This document shows positions 1 through 7,262 of a DNA stretch of 48,453 nt, one piece after another. Below the pieces are notes generated by a model, which searched no databases, had not been told where the DNA came from, and was given only the letters and a program-made list of their open reading frames with translations. The position numbers were made by a program, and so were the translations under genes. The DNA is from Sulfuricella sp. (GTDB lineage: Bacteria > Pseudomonadota > Gammaproteobacteria > Burkholderiales > Sulfuricellaceae), in contig JAGXQV010000102.1 in the NCBI GenBank assembly GCA_018336195.1, forward strand, positions 1 through 48,453. The letters run 5' to 3'. The stretch's first letter is position 1, and each line of letters begins with the position of its first letter.

Positions 1-128
1 AGGAGCGTCGTGGATATCTCCGATTTACAGGCAGCCTGTCTTTAATTTCTTTAGTAATGCCAACGTATTGACGTGTATAAAGGTTTTTTTTGATGCAGGA
101 TAAATAGAGTTAATTATCTGAATTAAAG

Positions 129-170
129 TTGACAAATGTCAGTGAAATTGGCGATTGAATTACGTAAAAT
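129..170 (+). promoter_or_regulatory. possible promoter/operator of the small secreted protein gene
   Basis: A TTGACA hexamer at 129-134 overlaps the short palindrome TGACAAATGTCA (130-141). A TAAAAT box lies at 165-170. The spacing between the two boxes is too long for one promoter, so either TAAAAT works with a weak upstream box or TTGACA marks a regulator site. The stretch 1-218 is AT-rich and holds no gene that I can support. Confidence 0.25.
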
Positions 171-218
171 ATCCACATCTTAAGCGTGGTATCTGTCAAC
201 TGAAATGGAGAAGGAAAG

Positions 219-452
219 ATGAAATTGCATTATCTGGTCGTGCTGGGTTTGGGCGTTGCTTTCGGTGCCAATGCCGGGGAAATCGGCAAGACGGATGCTT
301 ACGCGGAAAACGTGGTGGCGAGCTTCGAGCGTAGCCTGGAGCCGCTGAAGGCCAGCGACGTGGCCATCACCAAGGTGATGCGGATTGCCAAGCTGGATGC
401 CAAGCTGAGCGACGAGTCCGTGACGCGCAGCCATGAACTGATTATGCAGTAA
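219..452 (+). CDS. small secreted protein of unknown function (77 aa)
   Basis: I do not recognise the family. The protein opens with a classical signal peptide: MKLH, then a hydrophobic stretch (LVVLGLGVAFG), then a GANA cleavage site around residue 19. The mature part is about 58 residues, charged and probably helical, with no cysteine. The ATG is preceded by a good ribosome site (GGAGAAGGAAAG). The gene is single, reads toward lysS and ends just before a strong hairpin terminator. Size and signal suggest a small periplasmic protein. No function can be assigned from the sequence. Confidence 0.75.
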   Translation: MKLHYLVVLGLGVAFGANAGEIGKTDAYAENVVASFERSLEPLKASDVAITKVMRIAKLDAKLSDESVTRSHELIMQ

Positions 453-470
453 CCTTCGCGATACGCAGAA

Positions 471-505
471 AAAAAGGGCGCGCCGAGTTTCGGCGCGCCC
501 TTTTT
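471..505. terminator. bidirectional intrinsic terminator between the small secreted protein gene and lysS
   Basis: A perfect 15-bp stem (471-485 with 491-505) around a 5-nt loop. The stem runs AAAAAGGGCGCGCCG on the left and its complement on the right. An A-run on the left and a T-run on the right let it stop transcription from both converging genes. Confidence 0.92.
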
Positions 506-525
506 GTTTTGGCAGCAGCGACGGC

Positions 526-2037
526 TTAGTTGTCGCTCGGGCGCATTTGCGGGAAGAGGATCACGTCGCGGATGCTGGGCGAGTCGGTGAGCAGCATAAT
601 CAGGCGGTCGATGCCGATGCCTTCGCCGGCGGTGGGCGGCAGGCCGAATTCCAGGGCGCGGATGTAATCGGCGTCGTAGTGCATGGCTTCGGCGTCGCCG
701 GCATCCTTCTGGCGCACCTGCTCCATGAAGCGCTCGGCCTGGTCTTCGGCGTCGTTCAACTCGGAGAAGCCGTTGGCCAGTTCGCGCCCGACGATGAACA
801 GCTCGAAACGGTCGGTGATGTTGGGGTCCGCGTCGTTACGTCGTGCCAGCGGCGAAACCTCGGCGGGATAATCGATGATGAAGGTCGGCTGGATCAGCAG
901 GTGTTCGGTGGTTTCCTCGAACAGCGACAATTGCAGCCCGCCCACGCCGTCGGTGGGTTTGTAGGCGGCATTCAACTCTTTCAGGGTGTCGATCAGCGCC
1001 TTGCGGTCGTTCAACTGCTCGTCGCTGAACCTTCCCGGATGGTATTTCTGGATCGACTGGGTGATGGTGAGACGGTCGAACGGCTGGGCGAGGTTGATGG
1101 TCTGGCCCTGGTATTGCACCACCGCGTGGCCGAGCACCGATTTCGCGGTTTCGCGGAACATCTCCTCGGTGAGGTCCATCATGTAGCGGTAGTCGCGGTA
1201 CGCCTCGTAGAATTCGATCATGGTGAATTCCGGATTGTGGCGGGTCGATAGCCCTTCGTTGCGGAAATTGCGGTTGATTTCGAAGACCTTCTCGAAACCG
1301 CCCACCACCAGGCGCTTCAAGTACAGTTCCGGGGCGATGCGCAGGTACAACTGCATGTCCAGGGCGTTGTGGTGGGTCATGAAAGGCCGCGCCGAAGCGC
1401 CGCCGGGAATCGGGTGCATCATCGGGGTTTCGACTTCCAGGTAGCCGCGCTCCACCAGGAACGAGCGCACCGCCTGGATCACCTTGGAGCGGATGGTGAA
1501 GACTTTGCGCGATTCTTCGTTGGTGATGAGGTCGAGATAACGCTGGCGGTATTTCTGCTCCTGGTCGGTGAGGCCGCGGAATTTCTCGGGCAGCGGGCGT
1601 AGCGCCTTGCTGAGCAGGCGCAGTTCGGAAACGCGGATCGAGAGTTCGCCGGTCTTGGTCTTGAAGAGGGTGCCCTTGGCGCCGAGGATGTCGCCCAGGT
1701 CATAGTGCTTGAAGGCGTCGAGGACTTCCGCGCCCACCCCGTCGGCAGTGATGAATAGCTGGATGCGCTCGCTCATGTCCTGGAGCGTGGCGAAACACGC
1801 CTTGCCCATCACCCGTTTCAGCATCATCCGGCCGGCTACCGCTACCGGGATGGCTTGCGGCTCCAGTTCGGCGTTTTCCTTGGTGTCGTGGGCGGCATGG
1901 AGGTCGCCGGCCATATCGGTGCGCGCGAAGTCATTGGGGAAGGCGTTGCCCTGCTCGCGTAGCTTGTTGAGTTTCTCGCGGCGCTCGGCGATGAGCTGGT
2001 TTTCGTCGATGGTGGGTGTGGTTTGTTCGTTGGTCAT
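526..2037 (-). CDS. lysS: lysine--tRNA ligase, class II
   Basis: Charges tRNA-Lys with lysine in the cytosol. The 503-aa length is normal for bacterial LysRS. An N-terminal OB-fold anticodon domain (about residues 60-160) is followed by the class II catalytic core: motif 2 is visible as [14 protein letters not shown] and motif 3 as [12 protein letters not shown] near the C-terminus. The ATG at 2037 overlaps the stop of the upstream vapC in an ATGA arrangement. No Shine-Dalgarno is visible before it (the preceding bases are AGAAAAACATC), so translation probably depends on coupling to vapC or on a weak site. In E. coli and many beta/gammaproteobacteria lysS directly follows prfB; here about 9 kb of accessory DNA separates them. 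Confidence 0.98.
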   Translation of the reverse strand: MTNEQTTPTIDENQLIAERREKLNKLREQGNAFPNDFARTDMAGDLHAAHDTKENAELEPQAIPVAVAGRMMLKRVMGKACFATLQDMSERIQLFITADGVGAEVLDAFKHYDLGDILGAKGTLFKTKTGELSIRVSELRLLSKALRPLPEKFRGLTDQEQKYRQRYLDLITNEESRKVFTIRSKVIQAVRSFLVERGYLEVETPMMHPIPGGASARPFMTHHNALDMQLYLRIAPELYLKRLVVGGFEKVFEINRNFRNEGLSTRHNPEFTMIEFYEAYRDYRYMMDLTEEMFRETAKSVLGHAVVQYQGQTINLAQPFDRLTITQSIQKYHPGRFSDEQLNDRKALIDTLKELNAAYKPTDGVGGLQLSLFEETTEHLLIQPTFIIDYPAEVSPLARRNDADPNITDRFELFIVGRELANGFSELNDAEDQAERFMEQVRQKDAGDAEAMHYDADYIRALEFGLPPTAGEGIGIDRLIMLLTDSPSIRDVILFPQMRPSDN

Positions 2038-2483
2038 GATGTTTTTCTAAGATCAAAAAAAGGGTGGACGATGAAGCCCAGGTTGTGGGCGCTACCGGCA
2101 AGTATGCGGTCGGCGGTGGCAAATTCGCTGCAACCGGCGTTTTGCGCGGCGGCCAGGTGCAGGGCGTCCAGCGTGCGCAAGGGGGTGGTGGAAAGCTCCA
2201 CCAGCTTGGCGGCGCTCTGGAAATGGCTATCGTTCATGGGCAAGAGGTTCAGGTAGCCGGCATCCACTTGGCGGGTAAACGTGAGGTAGGTCTCGCCGAC
2301 CAATTCATCGGGAATTTCTCCCGCCCGCCGCCGCCGGTTCAGCGCGCAACGGAACTCCACGGTGGCAAGCGAACTGATGTGCGCCCCCGGTATTGCCGAA
2401 ATGAAGGTCTCGAATTCATCGGAATATTCTTCCGGCAAATACCATTTGACCAGGGCGCTGGTGTCCAGATAAAGCGAATTCAT
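2034..2483 (-). CDS. vapC: VapC-type PIN-domain toxin
   Basis: PIN-domain ribonuclease of a type II toxin-antitoxin module, 149 aa. The acidic metal-binding residues of PIN nucleases can be placed: D7 in [12 protein letters not shown]43 in ATVEFRC, D106 in TLDALHLA and D125 in ATADRIL. Known VapC toxins cut tRNA or rRNA; the target here is unknown. It lies 24 nt downstream of its antitoxin gene. Its TGA overlaps the lysS ATG by 4 nt, so toxin and lysyl-tRNA synthetase are probably translated from one message. All catalytic residues are present, so I see no sign of decay. Confidence 0.9.
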   Translation of the reverse strand: MNSLYLDTSALVKWYLPEEYSDEFETFISAIPGAHISSLATVEFRCALNRRRRAGEIPDELVGETYLTFTRQVDAGYLNLLPMNDSHFQSAAKLVELSTTPLRTLDALHLAAAQNAGCSEFATADRILAGSAHNLGFIVHPFFDLRKTS

Positions 2484-2507
2484 GGCTAATTAAGCAGGCT
2501 GGCCCGG

Positions 2508-2780
2508 TCAGTCGCGGGCATCGCGGTCTTCGCGGATCAACGTCGCAGTGGGGACTTCCAGGTAGGCCATCTTGGCGCGTAGCGCGGCATTGCTGGGCAT
2601 GACCAAGGGGGGCTTCGCCGGGCTGATCGGCAACACCCGAGCAATCGGCTTGCCGTGGCGGGTGACCAGCAGTTCGCCTTCCCTGGCGAGCAACTCGTCG
2701 AGATGGGAAAGTTCTTGGCGGATTTCGCGGATGTTGAGGGCTTTCACGGTGTATCGGGTCGTTGAAACTGGATGTGTCAC
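2508..2780 (-). CDS. vapB: Phd/YefM-like antitoxin, partner of VapC
   Basis: Antitoxin of the module, with a Phd/YefM-like N-terminal DNA-binding half (ALNIREIRQELSHLDELL, then LLVTRHGKPIARVLP) and a C-terminal tail that would wrap the toxin. The longest frame starts at a GTG at 2780. That codon lies inside a likely operator, and the best -10 box (2787-2782) would start transcription at about 2775. A second GTG at 2747 (giving MKALNIREIR) is therefore the likelier start, although neither has a clear Shine-Dalgarno. The toxin gene follows 24 nt later on the same strand. Confidence 0.85.
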   Translation of the reverse strand: MTHPVSTTRYTVKALNIREIRQELSHLDELLAREGELLVTRHGKPIARVLPISPAKPPLVMPSNAALRAKMAYLEVPTATLIREDRDARD

Positions 2781-2810
2781 AAGTATATCAAATGTGGCAC
2801 ATCGGCGACA
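2773..2810 (-). promoter_or_regulatory. vapBC promoter with paired palindromic operator
   Basis: Two TGTGNCACA palindromes (2773-2781 and 2793-2801) lie 20 bp apart centre to centre, about two helical turns. Between them on the minus strand is TATACT (2787-2782), with a weak TGTCGC -35 box (2810-2805) at 17-bp spacing. The layout fits autorepression by the antitoxin-toxin complex. Confidence 0.55.
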
Positions 2811-3127
2811 GCGCGGAATAAGCGCTTGGCGCTGGCCTTAATGATTACGCGACGTTGTGCTGTGCCACCCGTTGAAGCGGCTGACAGACACCCGCTTCGC
2901 CGAAGTTCGCGGAATACTGAACCAGGTTGTGCAATTGGCGTGACCCACGGCGGGCACTCTTGCCCAGCGTATATCTGTGATCCGGAAGCTTTCGGCCCGA
3001 TCATCTCCTGCCGGCTTTCCCTGCCCGTGCCGTTGGATGTCTGTCGAGGGTGAACTGCCGGAGGGAGATGCCGCGCCGGGCGGGGTGGGCAGGCTGAGTT
3101 CCGGGCGGGGCCACCCTTCAGCCCCGT
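2811..3127. other. 317-bp gap between the two toxin-antitoxin modules, no gene supported
   Basis: GC-rich sequence with open frames on both strands, but their translations are rich in Pro, Arg and Ser and show no domain or start signal. I see short imperfect inverted repeats only. It may be a decayed gene or intergenic repeat. Confidence 0.4.
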
Positions 3128-3391
3128 TCATTCATAGTGTGTCCACATACGCAGGATACGAACTGTTTTCTCCTGGGCAAAAACCTCGTACACCATGCGA
3201 TGCTGAATATTGATGCGGCGAGAGTACGCGCCAGCCAGATCGCCGACCAATTTTTCGAATGGCGGTGGATTTTGAAAGGGGTTCCCGGCAAGCACCGCGA
3301 GCAGTTCTTGAGCATTTGATTTAAGGCCGCCGGCAGCCAGCTTTTCTGCGTCCTTCATGGCTTGCCGGGAATAGACGATTTCCCAACTCAC
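3128..3391 (-). CDS. yoeB: YoeB/Txe-type mRNA interferase toxin
   Basis: 87-aa RelE-superfamily toxin of the YoeB/Txe group, which cleaves mRNA on the ribosome. The family signature is clear: a start near SWEIVYS, the core RRINIQHRMVYEV and the C-terminal MWTHYE, whose His and Tyr are the catalytic pair in YoeB. It starts with GTG at 3391 inside a GTGA overlap with the antitoxin stop, so the pair is translationally coupled. It ends about 350 bp upstream of the vapBC antitoxin gene, on the same strand, which puts two toxin-antitoxin modules in tandem upstream of lysS. Confidence 0.93.
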   Translation of the reverse strand: MSWEIVYSRQAMKDAEKLAAGGLKSNAQELLAVLAGNPFQNPPPFEKLVGDLAGAYSRRINIQHRMVYEVFAQEKTVRILRMWTHYE

Positions 3392-3630
3392 CGGTTGAGC
3401 GCCTTCGAGCTTTCCGAGAGCGGCTCGGCCATGCCTGCTTTGATCGACTCGCGCATGCCAGGTACAGCCAATAGATACAAGGTCTCCTGAATCGCGCTCC
3501 AGTCCTCGGCGGAGAGCAAAACGGCACTGTTGCGCTTCCCCGAAATGATGATAGGCTCGTGAGACTCAACCGTTTGGTCGATGAGTCGGTACAGATTTGC
3601 GCGAGCCTCGCTGGCGGTAAGGGTGTTCAT
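3388..3630 (-). CDS. yefM: YefM-type antitoxin
   Basis: Phd/YefM antitoxin, 80 aa from the chosen start. The opening MNTLTASEARANLYRLID is typical of YefM and is followed by EPIIISGKRNSAVLLSAEDW. The ATG at 3630 is chosen because AAGGAG lies 7 nt upstream; an in-frame ATG 15 nt earlier would place that ribosome site inside the coding region. The TGA overlaps the toxin GTG. It neutralises YoeB and probably represses its own promoter through the GTAC-core sites just upstream. Confidence 0.93.
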   Translation of the reverse strand: MNTLTASEARANLYRLIDQTVESHEPIIISGKRNSAVLLSAEDWSAIQETLYLLAVPGMRESIKAGMAEPLSESSKALNR

Positions 3631-3652
3631 CCTGCACTCCTTCAAATGAGTT

Positions 3653-3683
3653 CTTATGGTACGTCAAAGCGTACGTTAGTCAA
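3653..3683 (-). promoter_or_regulatory. yefM-yoeB promoter/operator with two GTAC cores 12 bp apart
   Basis: On the minus strand TTGACT (3683-3678) gives a -35 box, with CATAAG/CCATAA (about 3659-3653) as an imperfect -10. GTAC cores sit at 3659-3662 and 3671-3674, exactly 12 bp apart. The E. coli YefM-YoeB operator uses two TGTACA-type palindromes at the same spacing, so this is probably the autoregulatory site. Confidence 0.6.
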
Positions 3684-3877
3684 GGTGCCCCGCAGGCAGA
3701 ATAAGAGCGTGTCCGCCGGGTTGGCTACCCGAGAGGGGTTGGCGAAGAAAATGCAACGATTCAGGGGCACGCCAGGATAAGTAGTCGGGCCTTTCGGCGA
3801 ACGACTGCACTTAATACCGGAATGTGAACATTCGCGTCGGAGCTAGGCGGGCGAGCCTAAATTGCCGAACCTGCGCG

Positions 3878-4840
3878 TCAGGAGACGGCTTTCTGACAAT
3901 CCATGCAAAAGACGTCGCCGCCGAACCGGCCCTTGTTGAACCAGCAGAATTTTGCAACGGTGTAGGACACTTTCTCCCCACAGGCATGGCAGAGCAATTT
4001 CGATTTGGGCTTTTCTTCCTCGACAGCCGTGCTTGCCGATGGCGAGGCTTGAGTCACCGCCACTTTCGGTACCGGGGTCGGGCTATGTTTCTGCGCCACC
4101 GCCTTGGAGATGCCGAATTTCCCCTCCCAATCAAACGCAATCGGCTGATGCAGCGCCGCGATACGCTGCGCCAGCGCCTCCAGCGTTTCCGGGGAAATCA
4201 CCTTCGCCAATGACCCGATATTGCCGAAGCTCGACTCATTGTCCGCATCCTGATCTATCCGGGATTTGAGTTGGTCGATTTTGATGATGGTGTCGATATC
4301 CGCCAGCGTGCCTTCGGGACGGGTAATTCGTGCCTTCTTAGAAACCAGCACCAAGCCTTTCAGGGTGGGCTTGAGGGTAAAGCCGAGCCGGCTGGGCAGC
4401 TTGACCCAGCCGTCGTCGAGCACCGACTGCAACACCAGCATGTGCTTCCGATTCTGCTCGATAGGCGATGACACCCCATAGGGTGTGTTATTCCAGAAGG
4501 CCGTGCATTCGCCAAGATCGTTGATGGCGATGCCCTCGGAGAAGTGCTTGCTCTCGCAAACGTAGATTTCCAGGACGCGATTAATGAGCAGATGGTCGAT
4601 TTGGGCTGCCCGCCCCTTATACTGAATGCGCAAGTCATGAATAATCATCCAGTTGCGGCTATTGCCGAAATGGAATTCCATTTCGTAGGCCGCTTCTTTC
4701 TCCCCCTTGATTCCCGCCGCCATGGTGCGGATTTCCCGTTCAATGCGTTTCCGGGGGGCCGGTTCAATGTCCGGGCGGGCGAGCAGTGCATTGAGTTGTG
4801 CGAGGTCACGTTCTTTGCTGTCGGCGGGTTTGATAACCAT
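3878..4840 (-). CDS. NERD-domain (nuclease-related) protein with C-terminal zinc ribbon
   Basis: 320 aa. The central part matches the NERD domain, a PD-(D/E)XK-like nuclease fold: GIKGEKEAAYE (Glu47), AQIDHLLI (Asp82) and YVCESKH (Glu96, Lys98) line up with the usual catalytic positions. A low-complexity linker (about 255-280) leads to a zinc-ribbon-like tail with CxxC at 284-287 and CxxC at 312-315. The N-terminus is a charged helix. No signal peptide is seen, so it is cytosolic. NERD proteins often sit in defence or plasmid-related islands, but their substrates are poorly known. It is a lone gene on the same strand as the two toxin-antitoxin modules. The ATG at 4840 is the first in frame. 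Confidence 0.8.
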   Translation of the reverse strand: MVIKPADSKERDLAQLNALLARPDIEPAPRKRIEREIRTMAAGIKGEKEAAYEMEFHFGNSRNWMIIHDLRIQYKGRAAQIDHLLINRVLEIYVCESKHFSEGIAINDLGECTAFWNNTPYGVSSPIEQNRKHMLVLQSVLDDGWVKLPSRLGFTLKPTLKGLVLVSKKARITRPEGTLADIDTIIKIDQLKSRIDQDADNESSFGNIGSLAKVISPETLEALAQRIAALHQPIAFDWEGKFGISKAVAQKHSPTPVPKVAVTQASPSASTAVEEEKPKSKLLCHACGEKVSYTVAKFCWFNKGRFGGDVFCMDCQKAVS

Positions 4841-4961
4841 AGTGGTAAGGATCTGTAACGCTATAAAAAATTGAGGGAAACGGTGGCTTTAACTTGGCTG
4901 GTGAGGTCGGGTTATGGCGCAAAAGGCGCGCCTAATCTGGTCTACTCGGCTGATGTGATTT

Positions 4962-5019
4962 TGCAAGACCTGACCCCGAGGTCACGATCTATGCAAGACC
5001 TGACCCCGAGGTCACGATC
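4962..5019. repeat. tandem pair of a 28-bp repeat (period 30)
   Basis: The same 28 bp occur at 4962-4989 and 4992-5019. Each copy holds TGCAAGACCTGACCCC and a small inverted repeat, TGACC-CCGA-GGTCA. A related TGGGGTCAGGCTCGATT occurs at about 5760 on the other side of the next gene. Motifs of this kind are often seen near REP/RAYT-type elements, but no such transposase is present in the window. Confidence 0.75.
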
Positions 5020-5027
5020 GTTTACTC

Positions 5028-5125
5028 TACCGTGGGAGCTTGCGGTATAACCGCTGGATGCGGAAAACCGCATGTCCGGTGGTGTGGGAGGGCTGACGGG
5101 CGACATCCCGTCAGCTCGACCCGAT
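5028..5125 (+). mobile_element. 3' end of a group II intron (domains V and VI), truncated
   Basis: Positions 5050-5083 fold into a 34-nt hairpin with a GAAA-type loop and a 2-nt bulge (GT) on the 3' side, the size and shape of domain V. It is followed by a domain VI-like stem, GCTGACGGG (5092-5100) with its perfect complement (5107-5115), and a CGACCCGAT 3' end at 5125 that could hold the branch-point A (about 5119). No reverse transcriptase or upstream domains remain, so this is a relic. Assignment rests on secondary structure read by eye. Confidence 0.65.
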
Positions 5126-5151
5126 CGGGCTGCTTTGCTTAAAGGGAAAGC

Positions 5152-5733
5152 CTACTCAAACTTAATGAAGTGAATGCCATTGAGGTTGATTTCCTGAACC
5201 TTTCCAAGCTTAGCAAAATTAGCAAAACCAATATAATTGATCGCGGCATTGGCTTCCTCCGTGGGACCAACTATAAGCGTCGCGACAAATGCCATAGTTG
5301 TTCCCTTGCAATAATACTGGTCGGAAACTTTTGCTGGGCATGCAGATTTGTCAGGAGAGTTTGAAATGGTCAAATTGTCATAGCCATCGGTAAGCGTTGG
5401 CTCAAGCTTTCTCATTCCTTCTGCCAGCGATTTTGTCGGGGTCAATTGCAGATCTAAGGATTTTCCTGAGGGCACAACCGTTCCGACCTTCTTGAAGCTT
5501 TCCTCTTTCTTGTCGAAAATTGGAACCAACGTCTTTACGATCATTGGTGATGTGCTGGTGTTAACGTAGCGCAATAGCAATACGCCGTTTGACTCAACGA
5601 ATCCACCTTTATCCTCGTTTGCTGCCGATGATGCAGCGTTACCCGCTAAGAATAAACACGTACCCAAGAAAAACAAACGATGTAGTTTAGATATGAACAC
5701 TTCAAATCTCCTGTTTTGATTATTCGAACTCAA
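5152..5733 (-). CDS. secreted protein of unknown function, AT-richer than its surroundings
   Basis: 193 aa, family not recognised. A long, basic n-region (about residues 1-18, NQNRRFEVFISKLHR) precedes a hydrophobic core (LFFLGTCLFLAGNAASSA), suggesting a signal peptide cleaved near ASSAAN. The mature domain is probably beta-rich, with two cysteines (in SACPAKV and YYCKG) that could form a disulphide. The gene is visibly lower in GC than its neighbours and is flanked by the intron relic on one side and a GGGGTCAGG repeat fragment on the other, so acquisition by transfer is likely. No function can be assigned. Confidence 0.7.
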   Translation of the reverse strand: MSSNNQNRRFEVFISKLHRLFFLGTCLFLAGNAASSAANEDKGGFVESNGVLLLRYVNTSTSPMIVKTLVPIFDKKEESFKKVGTVVPSGKSLDLQLTPTKSLAEGMRKLEPTLTDGYDNLTISNSPDKSACPAKVSDQYYCKGTTMAFVATLIVGPTEEANAAINYIGFANFAKLGKVQEINLNGIHFIKFE

Positions 5734-5976
5734 TTGTTAATCAATATGTTAATCAATCAATGGGGTCAGGCTCGATTGGTTATTGCATTGTCCCCCCGAA
5801 TCCCCCGCCCCGAAGTATGCCACCAACCCCACCCTCTGCCACCTGTCAAAAATACCAGCTAGTCAGCGCATCAAAATTATGTTACCGCCCCGCGTAGCGC
5901 CGCCCCTTTGCCCCAAACGGAAACCACTCCGGGACCAAGCGCAGGCTCCAGCGTGGACACACAAAACCGTGTTCAC
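5734..5976. other. intergenic stretch with a GGGGTCAGG repeat fragment
   Basis: About 240 bp between the AT-rich secreted protein gene and the ligase. It contains TGGGGTCAGGCTCGATT near 5760, related in inverted sense to the 28-bp repeats at 4962-5019. The rest shows no gene, terminator hairpin or promoter that I can support. Confidence 0.4.
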
Positions 5977-6846
5977 CTACTGCTGGATATCCTCCCGCAC
6001 CCGCAAAAAGCGCGGAAATCGCGGTAATCCGCTCTTCGCATGGCGTTCGGTGTAACGGTAGGTCACCCAGCTTCCCAAGGGCGGCGGATCGCGCCGTTGG
6101 GCGTCGCTGAAACCGCTGCCCAGGCGGAAGCGCAATCCTTGCGGCGTTTCCAACTGCAGTGCGCCGAGTTGCCCGGCGTGGCGGCCCTTGCCGGGAATGT
6201 GTCCGACCACCCGCGCTTCCGCGTCTTCGTAGGGCTTGAGTTTGAGCAGGTCGTCGTTGCGCTCGGCGCGATAGAGGGAATCGCCGCGATGCAGCATCAG
6301 GCCTTCGCCGCCCTGTTTGACGGTGCGCGCCAGCAAGGTCCGCAAGGCGGCAGGGGTGGCGACCTTGAATTGCTCGACGTGGCGCACCCAGGGTTGGCCG
6401 ATTTGGGCGATCACGCCTTGTAGCGCCGCGTTGCGTTTGGTGAAGGTACCCGGATGCCCCGGCAGGTCGAATACCATGAAGCGCACCTCGCGCCAGGCGG
6501 CATCGTTGGGAATTTTCTGGCGGACGGTGGAAACCGTTTGGGAAAACTTGCCGCGCCCGGCCCATAGTTCGCCGTCCAGCGCTTCCTTGGGCCAGCCGGC
6601 GGTGAACCACGCCGGTGCGGCGATGGGTTCGCCGCCGCGCGTCTGGAGCTTTTCGCCGTCCCAGTAGCCGCGCATCCCGTCGAGTTTCTCGCTCACCCAG
6701 TAATCGGCCAGCGCCACCTGGCCGCGATAGACGTTGGCGAGCATCAATGGCGGCGGGGATTCACCGGCATAAAGCGGGGCGCTGAACGAGAGCGCCCAGC
6801 CCAGCAGGCTCGCGACAAGAACTGCGCGCAAATCGAATGGTTTCAT
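5977..6846 (-). CDS. ATP-dependent DNA ligase with signal peptide (LigE-like, periplasmic)
   Basis: 289 aa. Seals nicks in DNA using ATP. Nucleotidyltransferase motifs are in order: motif I SEKLDGMRGYW (adenylated Lys54), a TRGG element (69-72), DGELWAGR with Glu93, MVFDLPG (motif III), EGLMLHR (motif IV) and LLKLKP (motif V, Lys202 and Lys204), followed by a small OB-type domain. Residues 1-28 are a signal peptide (hydrophobic VLVASLLGWALSFS, cleavage near LYAG). Minimal ligases with leader peptides are known from proteobacteria and are thought to act in the periplasm, perhaps on incoming DNA. The gene stands alone; comEC lies 36 kb away. ATG 6846 is the natural start. Confidence 0.9.
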   Translation of the reverse strand: MKPFDLRAVLVASLLGWALSFSAPLYAGESPPPLMLANVYRGQVALADYWVSEKLDGMRGYWDGEKLQTRGGEPIAAPAWFTAGWPKEALDGELWAGRGKFSQTVSTVRQKIPNDAAWREVRFMVFDLPGHPGTFTKRNAALQGVIAQIGQPWVRHVEQFKVATPAALRTLLARTVKQGGEGLMLHRGDSLYRAERNDDLLKLKPYEDAEARVVGHIPGKGRHAGQLGALQLETPQGLRFRLGSGFSDAQRRDPPPLGSWVTYRYTERHAKSGLPRFPRFLRVREDIQQ

Positions 6847-6889
6847 GGCTTGTCTCCCTTAGTCCCAATTAAAACTGTTACACCGCGAG

Positions 6890-6939
6890 TTGGAGTGCCG
6901 GCATCCTGCCGACAGGCCGGCGAGACGTCGGCGCTCCAA
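6890..6939. repeat. palindromic repeat TTGGAGTGCCGG ... CGTCGGCGCTCCAA
   Basis: A 50-bp imperfect inverted repeat with complementary ends (TTGGAGTGCCGG on the left, CGGCGCTCCAA on the right) and GC-rich inner arms. It resembles REP-type intergenic hairpins. It lies between the ligase start and the MITE. Confidence 0.55.
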
Positions 6940-6947
6940 AGCATGGA

Positions 6948-7100
6948 CTAGTAGTCAGTCAACATGAAACGAAGTTGTAGGAGCGGGCCGCGCCCGCGAT
7001 GCGGTGTCGCAATTTGTCGCAATGTTCCTGCCGGCGACACTGCTCGCCTGCATGGCAGGCTCCTACCAATAACCGCCGTTTCAACGTGACTGACTACTAG
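6948..7100. mobile_element. 153-bp MITE with 24-bp terminal inverted repeats
   Basis: The left end (CTAGTAGTCAGTCA at 6948-6961, continuing to GAAACG) and the right end (CGTTTC to TGACTGACTACTAG, 7077-7100) are inverted repeats over 24 bp with three central mismatches. The interior holds a second nested inverted repeat, GTAGGAGCGGGC against CAGGCTCCTAC. No open frame. This is the architecture of a non-autonomous DNA element. No matching transposase is present in the window, and no flanking duplication is obvious apart from CTAG within the ends. Confidence 0.8.
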
Positions 7101-7262
7101 CCGATACGCTTAACTTAACGGCTTTGCCCCTATTCCTTGCACCGATTGTTCCAATCCTTTTCGAGGTGGATCATCCGTTGTGCCGATTCCAGTGGTCGGC
7201 GCATAATCTACAGCACATTTTACCCGTTCCGGGGAAGATAATTGAACGATAAGGATACTGCC

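Noticed and set aside
2838..3131. 97-codon minus-strand frame between the toxin-antitoxin modules
   Set aside because: Pro/Ser/Arg-rich, no start signal, competing frames on the other strand.
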